Origin: Streptomyces sp. NBC_01233
GTDB taxonomy: Bacteria; Actinomycetota; Actinomycetes; Streptomycetales; Streptomycetaceae
Reading direction: 5' to 3'
Assembly (NCBI RefSeq): GCF_035989305.1
Contig: NZ_CP108515.1
Location: 1-64,000, forward strand
Length of the DNA stretch: 64,000 nucleotides
Both the position numbers and the translations under genes were made by a program. Positions 1-7,950 of this stretch are shown one piece after another (the first letter of the stretch is position 1; every line of letters starts with the position of its first letter). A model generated the notes under the pieces. It did no database searches, was not told the origin of the DNA, and saw only the letters and a program-made list of their open reading frames with translations.

Positions 1-143
1 GTACCCCATCGCTGCGCGATGGGACAGCGGCGCGGGTCGCTGCGCTCCCCCCGCCCACGCGATGTGGGCGGCTCCCTGCGCTGCGCTTCGGGAGCCAGTG
101 GGGCCGGCCGCTGCGCGCCCGGCGGGCCGCGCGATGCGCGGCC
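1..143. repeat. Left telomere of a linear replicon (terminal palindromes)
   Basis: The window opens inside a stack of close-packed GC-rich inverted repeats. CCCATCGC (5-12) pairs with GCGATGGG (16-23) around TGC. CCGCCCAC (51-58) pairs with GTGGGCGG (64-71). GGCTCCC (70-76) pairs with GGGAGCC (90-96). GGCCGCGC (125-132) pairs with GCGCGGCC (136-143) around GAT. The opening GTACCCCATCGCTGCGCGAT matches my memory of the archetypal Streptomyces telomere just after its first CCCGCGG-type bases, so about 10-13 terminal bases are probably absent. Such hairpins fold in the 3' overhang and are capped by Tap and Tpg, both encoded in this window. Confidence 0.85.
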
Positions 144-907
144 GGGCCAATCAGGGTCTGACGGTGCGGCTGGTGGGGCCTCCTGTAGGGGAGTTGGAGG
201 GAGTGAGGGAGGGCTGTGCCCTCCTGGGCGGGTCCGCTGCGCTCCCCCGCCTGACGGTCCTTCCGGCTGCGCCTCCAGAACCGTTGGGGCCCACTGCGTG
301 GGCCTGGCTGGCTACGAGGGGGTGGGGTCGCTCGTTCGTGTTGGGTTCTAGTGTAGCGGGTGCATCGGGTTGATGCAGCATGTACCGTTGGCGGAAACAC
401 GAGACACCACCCAACCACCCCGGTGAGGTGCAGATTTTGAGCCTGCATCAGCCCTCGTTTTCAGCCCAACACTTAGGCAAGGAATCACGAATTGGGAAGG
501 GTCCGACCTCAGCCACAGAACGGCACCTCGGATATCGGAAAGCCGGAATTCCGGCGTGCGGAGGTACCGGAGCCGAACGGCCCCCAGGGCCGGGCGGCGG
601 AACCGCCCACCGGGACCAGCCACGCTTCCATGCTTTTGATCGTCACGGCTGGTACCACCCGAGACTCAGAGCCGCTACTGCTGTCCCCGACCCGCACCCG
701 GGGACGGTGCCGCACGCGAAGCGAGCTCAGCCACGGAGGCCGGCTCCCCCAATCCGGTAGCTGTCAGCGCCGACACGCCCGCTGTGACCAGCGGTTTTTG
801 CCGCGCGGTGCGGGGCGTGGCAGCCGGGGTTGGGGTGGTGGTTGGTGTCTAAAGACACCTAAGAGGGATCCACGCCGAAAACGGCTCTGACCTGCGGCGA
901 TGCGAAA
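144..907. other. Subtelomeric region without a convincing gene
   Basis: No open frame here has a convincing protein-like composition or a ribosome-binding site. The only clear structure is a short dyad, TGCATC (361-366) and GATGCA (372-377). Subtelomeric DNA of Streptomyces linear plasmids is commonly non-coding like this. Confidence 0.6.
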
Positions 908-1054
908 CCGTTTGTTCTAGGTTTCCAGAACAAACGGCTCCCGAGTGTTCTGGAGATCTAGAACAAAGTCACCCGGAACCTGACGGGTCGTTAGGTGACT
1001 GTGAGGCACCGCTTGTTCTGCCCCTCCAGAACAAGCCGGTTTACCTAGTGCTAC
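908..1054. repeat. Three TGTTCT-N8-AGAACA palindromes upstream of the RepL-like genes
   Basis: Three inverted repeats share the core TGTTCT, exactly eight spacer bases, then AGAACA. Arms are 908-918/927-937 (11 bp, perfect), 946-951/960-965 (6 bp) and 1011-1019/1028-1036 (9 bp, perfect). The third is followed by CCGGTTTACCTAGTGCTACC (1035-1054), whose reverse complement recurs beside the two downstream copies near 2278 and 2359. They sit just before the first rep-like gene, so they are candidate initiator-binding iterons or autoregulatory operators. Confidence 0.8.
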
Positions 1055-1096
1055 CGTGCTCACCGAACTGTTGATCATCCCTGGAGGACTGTGCTG

Positions 1097-1717
1097 ATGG
1101 AACAGCTGCCGATCGTCCGCCCCGGCGAGCGCGTGGTCGCGCGGTCGGACGGTAAGGGTGGCTTGATCCTGGGCGTGGAGAAGATCCAGGGCCGGGAGTT
1201 CGCCGCGAGCGCCGAGCTCAGCGGCTACGTCCTGGATGCCCGGCTGCTCTTGGACGTGCTCGGCAGTCTGAAGGCGCCCGGGAGCTGGTTCCAGGTCTGG
1301 TGCAAGCTCATGGCGCTCCAGAACGCGAACCGCGCCGACGACAAGGACCGCGCGGTCCCCCGCGGCTTCGTGAAGACCAACCAGCGTGACCTTCAGGCCC
1401 GGTGCAACCTGTCGGCGGCCTCCGTGAACGAGGCCAGCCAGTTCTTCGCGCACATCGGCTGGATGCGCACCGCCAAGCGCGGCATGCTCCAGCTGAACCC
1501 GTGGCTGACGGTGGCCGGCACCTCCGGCGAACAGGAGAAGTGGCAGAAGCTCTGGAACGCCGCTGAGGGCCCGGCCTGCATCATCCCGCACCCCGACTAC
1601 CCCACCGAGTGGCGCCAGGAGCGGGAGGCCGAGAAGAAGGCCGCCGAGGCCGCCCGCCGCAAGGAGAAGGTCGTGACGCTCCGCCAGCGGCGCCCCGTGC
1701 GCAAGGCGAGCGCGTGA
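1097..1717 (+). CDS. RepL-like winged-helix replication/regulatory protein
   Basis: Encodes 206 residues. ATG 1097 is preferred because GGAGG at 1083-1087 lies 9 nt upstream; GTG 1091 is too close. The central part resembles RepL/MarR-type winged helices: an N-terminal helical core, a stretch reading LQARCNLSAASVNEASQFF (about residues 97-115) as a recognition-helix region, then MLQLNPWLTVAGTS, which recalls the 'YxLNP..' strand of RepL plasmid initiators. The C-terminus is lysine/arginine rich. It is followed by a smaller protein of the same general type (1777). The pair is bracketed by the TGTTCT palindromes, which supports a replication or copy-control role. Family assignment is from recall of motifs and is moderate. 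Confidence 0.6.
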   Translation: MEQLPIVRPGERVVARSDGKGGLILGVEKIQGREFAASAELSGYVLDARLLLDVLGSLKAPGSWFQVWCKLMALQNANRADDKDRAVPRGFVKTNQRDLQARCNLSAASVNEASQFFAHIGWMRTAKRGMLQLNPWLTVAGTSGEQEKWQKLWNAAEGPACIIPHPDYPTEWRQEREAEKKAAEAARRKEKVVTLRQRRPVRKASA

Positions 1718-1776
1718 TCTCGCGCGGCATACCCTTGTTGTTGCAGCGTCGTCCTGATCGGAAGTGGTGAGGCTCC

Positions 1777-2193
1777 GTGAGCAGCTCTTACGTCCCCAGC
1801 CCTCCCACAGAGGCGCCCGTGCAGATCCCCCGCGCCGTTCTGCGCATCCTGGCCCTGGTCGACATCACCACCGCCGGCCGCCGCGTCCTGGACGAGCTGA
1901 TGTACCTGAGCGACCCGGACACCGGCACCGCCACGATCAGCCAGAACGAGATGGCTCGCGAGCTGGGCGCCAGCAAGCCGACCGTGAACCGCGGTTTCAA
2001 GGAGCTCCGCGAGTGCGGACTCGCCTGGAGCCTGGAAGACGGCCTCTACCAGCTCCACCCGCTGCTGAGCGGCGGCAAGGTGGCCTACCCCATGCCGATC
2101 CCGGAGATCAAGGCCGCCGAACCCGAGCGCTTCACCGAGCAGCGGCGGGCCCGGTACGCCGCCCAGGTCGCCAACCTCGCCGCCACCGGCTGA
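1777..2193 (+). CDS. RepL-like helix-turn-helix protein
   Basis: Encodes 138 residues from GTG 1777, about 60 bp after the preceding gene. A winged helix is clear: residues 25-60 form the first helices, ISQNEMARELGASKPTVNRG (about 53-72) is a textbook helix-turn-helix, and GLYQLHPLLSGGKVAYPMP (about 90-108) corresponds to the wing and the 'Y.LHP..F.GG' signature of Firmicute-type RepL initiators. It therefore probably binds DNA at the flanking TGTTCT-N8-AGAACA sites, either as initiator or as regulator of the upstream gene. A MarR-type regulator is the main alternative. Confidence 0.65.
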   Translation: MSSSYVPSPPTEAPVQIPRAVLRILALVDITTAGRRVLDELMYLSDPDTGTATISQNEMARELGASKPTVNRGFKELRECGLAWSLEDGLYQLHPLLSGGKVAYPMPIPEIKAAEPERFTEQRRARYAAQVANLAATG

Positions 2194-2277
2194 CAGGCCG
2201 CAGGCGGATCCGGCCCGCGAAGCCACCAGGCGCTGCACCTCCGGGTGCGGCGCCTTCTTCATGCCCGCGATCTAGCC

Positions 2278-2405
2278 GGTAGCACTAGCTAAACCGGGTT
2301 GTTCTGGAACAGCAGAACAACCAGCAGGCTCTGACTCCCTCCGACACGGGACTGCTGTCGGTAGCACCAGGTGAACCGGCTTGTTCTGCTCCTCCAGAAC
2401 AAGCC
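2278..2405. repeat. Two further TGTTCT-N8-AGAACA palindromes downstream of the RepL-like pair
   Basis: Arms at 2297-2305/2314-2322 (9 bp) and 2378-2387/2396-2405 (10 bp), both perfect and again with eight spacer bases. Each is preceded by CGGTAGCACYAGNTRAACCGG-like sequence, the reverse complement of 1035-1054. The unit therefore flanks the rep-like pair in opposite orientation on its two sides. Confidence 0.8.
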
Positions 2406-3286
2406 AGCCGTCGCCGGGGAGGCAGCTGCTGCGTGCTGCGGGTCTGCGCGCGCAGCAGCACTCGGCCGAGCAGCACGACGGTGGCAGCAGCCGCGAGTCG
2501 GTAGCCGGCCCCGGTGCAGCGGCCGCCCGCTGCACCGGTGAGGTCCGCCTTGCTACCCGAGCAGCAGCCGTGTGCCGCCCGGGTCGTGCGAATGCTGCGC
2601 CGCACCGTGGCGAACCTCCTGCTGCACCCCAGCTGGACAGCAGCAGGGGTGCAGCAGGAACGCCTTGCACCCTTCACCTTCAGAAGCAGCAGCGAGCAGC
2701 ACGGCCGCGCTGCACCGGACTGCTGCCGAGGCTCCAGGTCGGGTCCGGTCGCGGGGGTCGTCTTGCACCCCAATGTAGGTAGGTACTTGTAGTACCTATG
2801 TGCGGGTTGTAGATCTCCCCCCTGAGAGCAGAGCTCGGAGCCGGGAACGACGAGAAGGCTGGCGGCGAGAAGGCGCCGGACCTCTGGTCCGCCGGTGCCG
2901 GCTCTTCCCGGTCGGCGGCGCCCCACGGGCGTGCGAGGCGCTGTACGCCGCTGTGAGCGCCTGTCAGCCTCATGATCGGCGCGAGCGGTTACCCGAAGGG
3001 CCTCAGGGAGCCTCAGGCGGCCGCACAGCGCCGGGAAGGATCATGTGGGCGGCGCGGGGGCCGTCGTCGGCAGGTGACGGGCAGGATCACCGTGCTGAGC
3101 CGGGGAGCTGATGTGGGCTCCGCCGGGCTTGCAACGCGGGGTGCAACACGCGCCCGGATCCTGCTGTGCGGGCTGTTGCCGCAGGTCAGGACCGCAACGC
3201 GGACTCTGTTGCACCTGAGTGTTGCAATGCCTGTTGCAGGCTTCCCGAGCTATGGGTGCAAGGGTGCAAGGCCGGGTCGAGCAAGG
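2406..3286. other. Non-coding region rich in TTGCA/TGCAC motifs; possible origin region
   Basis: No protein-like frame. The stretch carries many copies of YTGCAMC or its complement, for example near 2527, 2620, 2664, 2708, 2764, 3128, 3213, 3226 and 3256, and many GCAGC runs between 2420 and 2700. There is also a short dyad, TAGGTACT-TGT-AGTACCTA, at 2780-2798. This composition next to rep-like genes is iteron-like, but no binding data can be inferred. Confidence 0.4.
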
Positions 3287-3805
3287 TCACAGACCCTGGG
3301 CGAAGGTCTCGCAGTACGCGAGGGATGTCGCCGCCACACGGAGGTTGCCTCTGGCTGCGGCCCGCTTGGCCACGTCCATCAGCGCCAGCATGTTCTGGAG
3401 CGGGCTGTCCTCGTCGGCGGCCGCGGACTCGGCAACCCGGGCGAGCAGCACGCGGTCGGCCTGGTCCAGGACGTCGGCCCAGGCGCCGCCGTACGCCGCC
3501 GGGTCCACTCCGGTCAGGGGCGTGAGCCACAGGTCCGCGTGCGACTGGAGCTGCTGCTCGCCGGAGCGGTAGTCGAGCACGGTGCCGCACGGCATCGTGC
3601 CGGTGTCCGGGTGTTCCGCAGGGCCGGGCCAGCCGTCGAGATCCACGGTGTGCGCGGGGCACAGGTACGCGAGCCAGGCCGCGCCCGGCCCGGAGTCCTG
3701 CGCCGGGCCTTCGCGGAGCACGGTGGCCGTGACCGGGCACTCCACCACCCTGCGCAGCCCGCCGAGGTCACGGTGGCCGGAGAGCTCCTGGACGATCGAC
3801 GGCAC
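3287..3805 (-). CDS. Hypothetical protein, third gene of toxin-antitoxin operon
   Basis: Encodes 172 residues from GTG 3805 with GAAGGAG six bases upstream. It starts 17 bp after the RelE-like toxin stop and is probably co-transcribed with it. I recognise no family. It contains several cysteines and histidines (ECPVT near residue 22, YLCPAHTVD near 47, MPCGT near 71), which could bind metal, and a helical C-terminal half (AWADVLDQADRVLLARVAES). Function unknown. Confidence 0.6.
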   Translation of the reverse strand: MPSIVQELSGHRDLGGLRRVVECPVTATVLREGPAQDSGPGAAWLAYLCPAHTVDLDGWPGPAEHPDTGTMPCGTVLDYRSGEQQLQSHADLWLTPLTGVDPAAYGGAWADVLDQADRVLLARVAESAAADEDSPLQNMLALMDVAKRAAARGNLRVAATSLAYCETFAQGL

Positions 3806-3822
3806 GGTGGCTCCTTCGCGGG

Positions 3823-4095
3823 TCAGACCTCGATGTAGGCGACGACGACCACGGTGCGCAGCGCCGTGACCCAGTACAGAAGCCGGACGCGCTCGATGTC
3901 GTCGGTGTACTGGCGCAGCTGGGGGCCGGCGGTGTCGCCGGGAAGGGCCTCGCCGACGTCGGGGTCGACGGAGACGACGACCAGGGCGCGGTCCAGGGCG
4001 TGGATCTCCGCCTCGCTGGTGATGTTCTCCAACTGCTTGGCGGCGGAGTCGGAGAAGGCGATCCGTGCGCGGCGTGGGCTGTGCTGCGGGGCCAT
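3823..4095 (-). CDS. RelE/ParE-like toxin
   Basis: Encodes 90 residues. It begins with a basic segment (ARIAFSDSAAKQLENI), has a central helix ending in LDRALVVVSVDPDVG, and finishes with a beta-strand pair, ERVRLLYWVTALRTVVVVAYIEV, the layout of RelE/ParE-fold mRNA interferases or gyrase poisons. Its ATG (4095-4093) overlaps the stop of the upstream small gene as ATGA, the usual coupling of antitoxin and toxin. Catalytic residues of RelE are variable, so activity cannot be read from sequence. Antitoxin-first order supports the call. Confidence 0.6.
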   Translation of the reverse strand: MAPQHSPRRARIAFSDSAAKQLENITSEAEIHALDRALVVVSVDPDVGEALPGDTAGPQLRQYTDDIERVRLLYWVTALRTVVVVAYIEV

Positions 4096-4328
4096 CAGGC
4101 GACGGCCGGGCGCTGGGCTGCGAGCCGGGCGAGGTGGGCCTCGCGCAGTTCCTCCCACGGCGTGCAGTCCTCCACCGACGGCAAGCCGTTGGCGGCGATG
4201 TCCTCCAGGACGGCGGCGAACTGGTCGGCGTTCTCGCGGGTGCGGGCCGCGTACGCGCGGACCGCGTCGGCGGCCGCGGGCTCCAGCTGCTGCCGGGCGG
4301 TGTCGGCGGGGGCCGGCTGTTCGCTCAT
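4095..4328 (-). CDS. Putative antitoxin of the RelE-like toxin
   Basis: Encodes 77 residues from ATG 4328, preceded by GGAG at a suitable distance. The protein is acidic and helical (ADAVRAYAARTRENADQF, then LPSVEDCTPWEELREAHLARL), typical of small antitoxins that wrap their toxin. Its TGA shares two bases with the toxin ATG. No HTH or RHH fold is obvious, so DNA binding is uncertain. Identity is inferred mainly from size and gene order. Confidence 0.55.
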   Translation of the reverse strand: MSEQPAPADTARQQLEPAAADAVRAYAARTRENADQFAAVLEDIAANGLPSVEDCTPWEELREAHLARLAAQRPAVA

Positions 4329-4556
4329 CGAGGGCTCCAGGGCGCGTAACTGGCGGGTCTCACCACGGTATCGCCGGGTGGAAGGGCCCGGGACCACTCC
4401 GGCCGAACCCGGCTTCGCGATCACGTTCCGTACGGATCACCGGCATCCGGGAGGTCAACTTTTATGTGTCACGGCCGCCCCTCGGCCGCCCCCAGCCCCC
4501 ACCTGGAGTGCCCTTCGGGCTCACCGAAACGGACATAGATGGACGTATTCGGGGTG

Positions 4557-4619
4557 GCGTGACACTTTCCGGGTGAGCGTGACAGCCGGTGTCACGCTCA
4601 CCCTCCGTCAGCGTGACAC
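4557..4619. promoter_or_regulatory. GCGTGACA repeats with a perfect 14-bp dyad
   Basis: GGGTGAGCGTGACA (4571-4584) pairs perfectly with TGTCACGCTCACCC (4590-4603) around GCCGG. Two further GCGTGACAC copies lie at about 4557 and 4611. It sits just past the end of the minus-strand gene 4636-5409 and upstream of the antitoxin gene at 4328, so it may be a terminator for the former, an operator, or a binding array. Confidence 0.6.
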
Positions 4620-4635
4620 CGGCTGGCGCCCCGGA

Positions 4636-5409
4636 TCAGGGGCCCTCTGGGCGGGCGCGGGCGAGGAACCCGGCGAGCGAGCCGACGGCTTCGGGCTCGG
4701 TGGTGGCGAGCGTGGCCGCAAACGCCAGCTCGTCGGCGCCGGCGCCGGGGACCAGTCGGAGGAGCTCGCCGAGCAGGGCGGCGTGCGCGAGGACCGGCGG
4801 GGTCAGAAGGCCGGCGGCGGCCTCGCGGGCGGCCGGGTCGCGGTAGTGCCCGCGGTGCGTGGCTAGGGCGTGGGCGAGCCAGCTGTCGACGTCGGCCTGG
4901 ACGTACCCGCCCGCGCGGCGGGTGAGCTCGTCCCGTACGGCTTCGTCGCCTTCGGCCGGCTCGGCCTGGTCCAGGGTGCCGAGGTCGCGCAGCACCTGGA
5001 GGTGGTTGGCGCGGGCCGCGATTCGGACGGCTTCGCGCAGCTCGGCCTCCCGGGCGGCCGCCGCCGCGGCGTCGGCGGCGAGCTCGGCCTGGACGACGTC
5101 GTCGACGTCCGGGTCGTAGACGGTGCCCGGCCCGGCGGCGGCGAGCAGCTGGGCGATGCGCGCCCACTCCACGAGCTCCGCCGGGCCGCGGACATCGTCG
5201 GCCAGGTCCTCGTACCGGGACGCCTGCCGCGCGTCGAACCGCGCGTCCTCGAGGGCCGCCGCGACGGCGCCGGCGTCCATGCCCTTCGCCCGGCGCCGTA
5301 CGACGCGGCGGCCGATGCGGGCCGGGTCGACCGGCTCGCGGGGCGCAGCGACGCGTGGGGGGAGCGGACGGCGCGCGGTGCGCCGGGTCGGCCAGGGCGT
5401 GGTCATCAT
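4636..5409 (-). CDS. Hypothetical helical protein
   Basis: About 257 residues from ATG 5409. The N-terminus is proline/arginine rich (residues 1-45). The rest is almost entirely alpha-helical and alanine-rich, with RFDARQASRYEDLADDVRG and QAELAADAAAAAAREAELRE as the most structured parts. I recognise no family. Alanine-rich helical proteins of this kind are common on Streptomyces plasmids. No membrane segment or signal peptide is present. It lies convergent to nothing and downstream of the second tpg gene on the same strand. Confidence 0.5.
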   Translation of the reverse strand: MMTTPWPTRRTARRPLPPRVAAPREPVDPARIGRRVVRRRAKGMDAGAVAAALEDARFDARQASRYEDLADDVRGPAELVEWARIAQLLAAAGPGTVYDPDVDDVVQAELAADAAAAAAREAELREAVRIAARANHLQVLRDLGTLDQAEPAEGDEAVRDELTRRAGGYVQADVDSWLAHALATHRGHYRDPAAREAAAGLLTPPVLAHAALLGELLRLVPGAGADELAFAATLATTEPEAVGSLAGFLARARPEGP

Positions 5410-5509
5410 CGGCCTCGCAATCGTCGTGCGGAAGGGAGCGGGCCGCCGCCAGAGCGTTGTTCGACGGCCCGCCAAATACGGTTTATAGCAGCCCCGGAAT
5501 TCGGTCGTG

Positions 5510-6100
5510 TCAGAACCGGAATTCTATGGACACAACGTGTGTGAAATCCGCACGCAGGCCCTTGGCTCGGGTGCCCCATTCCGTGAAATAGGACTCGGTG
5601 ATGGCCTCGGCGACGAGCGGATGGAGGTCCTCCTCCGTCGCTCCGGCTGCCTGGAGCTCCAGGATCTGCTTGGCGTAGGTGGGTGAGATGTCCGTGGTGA
5701 TGGAGCGCTCGCGGCCGTCGTCCGAGCTGCCCTTGCCGACGAATCCGAAGTACGCCGTGACGTCCACCATCATGCCGCTGGTGGTGGACGCCTGTTCGCG
5801 GACCTGGGCCCTGACCTGCGGTTGCCACTCGGATTCGGTCTCCTCCACCAGGGCGGCCTGGAGCCTCTTCTGCGGGGTCGTCAGGGTCCCGGCGCGGTAG
5901 CGCTCCACCGTGCGGCGGGAGACGCCCAGACGCTCCGCCAGGGTCCTGGTCGAGCCCTTCGCCCGCGTGAGGAGGAATTTGATCTGGGCCTTTGCGGATT
6001 TCGGCGCGGGCCGGGTGAAGACCTTCCGCTCCGCCCGCGCGAGGGCCGCCAGGACCATGCCGCGGCCCGGGGCCGGCTGCTGTGCGTCATTGATCGTCAT
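5510..6100 (-). CDS. Second terminal-protein (Tpg) homologue
   Basis: Encodes 196 residues. The first two-thirds align with the Tpg at 14072: KVFTRPAPKSAKAQIKFLL, then LAERLGVSRRTVERYRAG (helix-turn-helix), then WQPQVRAQVREQASTTSGMM. Tpg proteins are covalently attached to the 5' ends of Streptomyces linear replicons, prime end patching and are recruited by Tap. The C-terminal third is divergent but keeps EAITESYFTEWGTRAKGLRADF in place of the canonical KEVYFQDGGRRAG. There is no tap beside it. It may be a paralogue for the other telomere, a regulator, or a decaying copy. Confidence 0.8.
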   Translation of the reverse strand: MTINDAQQPAPGRGMVLAALARAERKVFTRPAPKSAKAQIKFLLTRAKGSTRTLAERLGVSRRTVERYRAGTLTTPQKRLQAALVEETESEWQPQVRAQVREQASTTSGMMVDVTAYFGFVGKGSSDDGRERSITTDISPTYAKQILELQAAGATEEDLHPLVAEAITESYFTEWGTRAKGLRADFTHVVSIEFRF

Positions 6101-6192
6101 AACCGCAGGGTGTGGGACCGGGCCTGTGGACAGAGTCCGCGTTCGTGCAGGTCAGTGCGGGTCCTGTCGGGGTCGGCGCCTAGGGTGGAGGC

Positions 6193-6345
6193 ATGACGTC
6201 GTCCTCCGCCCCCTCCGAGCCGGTTCCGGTCCCTATCCGGGTTCTGCTGCCTGGGGACCAGGACGTCGTCGGACGCCTGTGGTCCAAGCGCCAGGTCCGC
6301 GACGGCTGGCTGTACGAGGTGGGCCTGCCCGCGTACCGGAACAGT
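6193..6345 (+). pseudogene. 5' fragment of an interrupted hypothetical gene
   Basis: From ATG 6193 the frame reads like a genuine protein start: PVPIRVLLPGDQDVVGRLW, then RQVRDGWLYEVGLPAYRN, ending near 6345. Beyond this the composition changes and the recombinase cassette begins. A matching 3' part (EPAEYRVWVRAPQHV... ending at 11183) lies on the far side of the cassette. I recall Streptomyces proteins in which these two halves are contiguous, so this is read as one gene split by insertion. The reading needs a database alignment. Confidence 0.55.
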
Positions 6346-6511
6346 CCAAACAGGAGGAATTGCATCAGTTGCAACACTCCGCACGTGCTGCCTGCTGTCG
6401 TTCTCGCCGGTCAGGGGCCTCGGGTCCGCAGAGGGGAGAAGGTCACTCGAAGGGCTGACCTGCCACGAGAACGACTGATCTCACATTGTTGCGGCTGATA
6501 CAACACCGTTT

Positions 6512-7627
6512 GTGGCTCTTGAAGCGCCTGGATCGGCGCGCCTTGTTCTCGCGCGTAATGTCGTTCACCTCGACCCCGCACCAGCGGTGTTCGAGGCGAT
6601 GAAGGATGGGTGGGCCAGGCAACAGGCTGCCCGTTTCCTGCGGGTCTCGACGATCGGCCCGCGGCTGCGTGTGGTGCAGCGGATGTTCGAGTTCACCGGC
6701 TTGTATCCGTGGCAGTGGACTGCAGCCGAGGGCGAGGCGTTCATCGCCGAGTTGCGTGGTGGCAGCAGCCCGGTGCTGATGTCGACCGCCCGCGGCTACG
6801 AGGTGATCATCACCCTGTTCATGGAGTACCTCCTGGACCGCCGTTACGGCTGGGTGGAGGAGTGCCTGAGCCGGTTCGGTGACACGCCCCGCGCGGTGTT
6901 CCACGAGGGGAACTCGGTACTGCACACCGTGGAGTACGAAGGCGACCCCCGGCGCCGGCCGCTGACGTACGACGAGGTGCAGGCGCTCTTCGACGCGGCG
7001 GACGCACGCCCGCAGCGGATCCGTGGCCAGGGCCGCAAGGGGGTGCTGACCTCTCTGCGGGATGCTGCGGTGCTGAAGACGATCTACGCATTCGGGACGC
7101 GGCGGACGGAGTCGTCTCGGGTGGACTTGGTGGACCTTCGACGGAACCGGAAGGCGCCGCGGTTCGGCGGGTACGGGTCCATGATGGTCCGCTTCGGGAA
7201 GTCGTCGAAGGGGGCTCCGCCCAAGCGGCGGACGGTGCTGCTGGTTCCGGAGATGGACTGGGTCGTCGACGTCCTGGACGACTACATCACCCAGGTACGG
7301 CCACAGTTGTCGCCTGGCGCTCATCCGGCGCTGTGGGTGAGCGAGCGCGTGGGCCGGCTCTCGCCGCGATCGATCAACGAGGCGTTCGTCGCCGCCCGGC
7401 AGGACGCGGGCCTGGACGAGTCGCTGGACCTGCACTGCCTGCGGCACAGCTACATCACGCATCTGACGGAGTTCGGGTATCCAGCGCGGTTCGTGCAGGA
7501 GCAGGTCGGACACTCGCATGCGGCTACGACCGCGATCTACATGGGCGTGTCGAACGAGTACCGCACGACGTTGCTGGAGGCGTCGATGCGCAAGCGGCTG
7601 GGCGAGGACTGGGACGTGGTGTCGTGA
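6512..7627 (+). CDS. Tyrosine recombinase (site-specific integrase)
   Basis: Encodes 371 residues from GTG 6512. The N-terminal ~120 residues form a SAM-like core-binding domain. The catalytic domain has the first Arg in AFGTRRTESS (about residue 196), the HxxR box as HCLRHSYITH (about 308-317), the second histidine in QVGHSHAATTAIY (about 334) and the nucleophilic Tyr just after it. All catalytic residues are present, so it should be active. Its TGA overlaps the next gene's GTG, and that gene overlaps the third, so the three form one translationally coupled cassette. Confidence 0.9.
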   Translation: MALEAPGSARLVLARNVVHLDPAPAVFEAMKDGWARQQAARFLRVSTIGPRLRVVQRMFEFTGLYPWQWTAAEGEAFIAELRGGSSPVLMSTARGYEVIITLFMEYLLDRRYGWVEECLSRFGDTPRAVFHEGNSVLHTVEYEGDPRRRPLTYDEVQALFDAADARPQRIRGQGRKGVLTSLRDAAVLKTIYAFGTRRTESSRVDLVDLRRNRKAPRFGGYGSMMVRFGKSSKGAPPKRRTVLLVPEMDWVVDVLDDYITQVRPQLSPGAHPALWVSERVGRLSPRSINEAFVAARQDAGLDESLDLHCLRHSYITHLTEFGYPARFVQEQVGHSHAATTAIYMGVSNEYRTTLLEASMRKRLGEDWDVVS

Positions 7628-7950
7628 TCAAGAAGATGGGCTACCAGTGGCTGTTGCGTCGGCTGATGGCCGAGCGGGAGATGTACCAGACCTCCGACTT
7701 GGTACCCCTGCTGGCAGAGCGGGGCATCACCTTGTCGCGGGAGCAGGTCTACCGGCTGGTGACCCAGCCCCCGCAGCGCCTGAGCATGGACACCTTCGTC
7801 GCGCTCTGTGACATCCTCCAGTGCACTCCCAACGACCTGATCAAACCGGAAGTCGTCAACGCAGTACTGCGCAAGACGGCCGACGGCACGCCCGCGGCGG
7901 TACCGCTGCCTGACCGCCGTACCGTCATCCGACGGCCCGGACAGCCATGA
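7624..7950 (+). CDS. Small Cro/XRE-type HTH protein of the recombinase cassette
   Basis: Encodes 108 residues from GTG 7624, overlapping the recombinase stop as GTGA. The fold is a Cro/C1-type HTH of the HTH_26 kind: LVPLLAERGITLSREQVYRL (about residues 25-44), then MDTFVALCDILQCTPNDLI (about 55-73). The tail is basic and proline-rich. In coupled recombinase operons a small DNA-binding protein usually acts as directionality or accessory factor, comparable in position to TnpC-like partners. That role is inferred from position alone. Confidence 0.75.
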   Translation: MIKKMGYQWLLRRLMAEREMYQTSDLVPLLAERGITLSREQVYRLVTQPPQRLSMDTFVALCDILQCTPNDLIKPEVVNAVLRKTADGTPAAVPLPDRRTVIRRPGQP

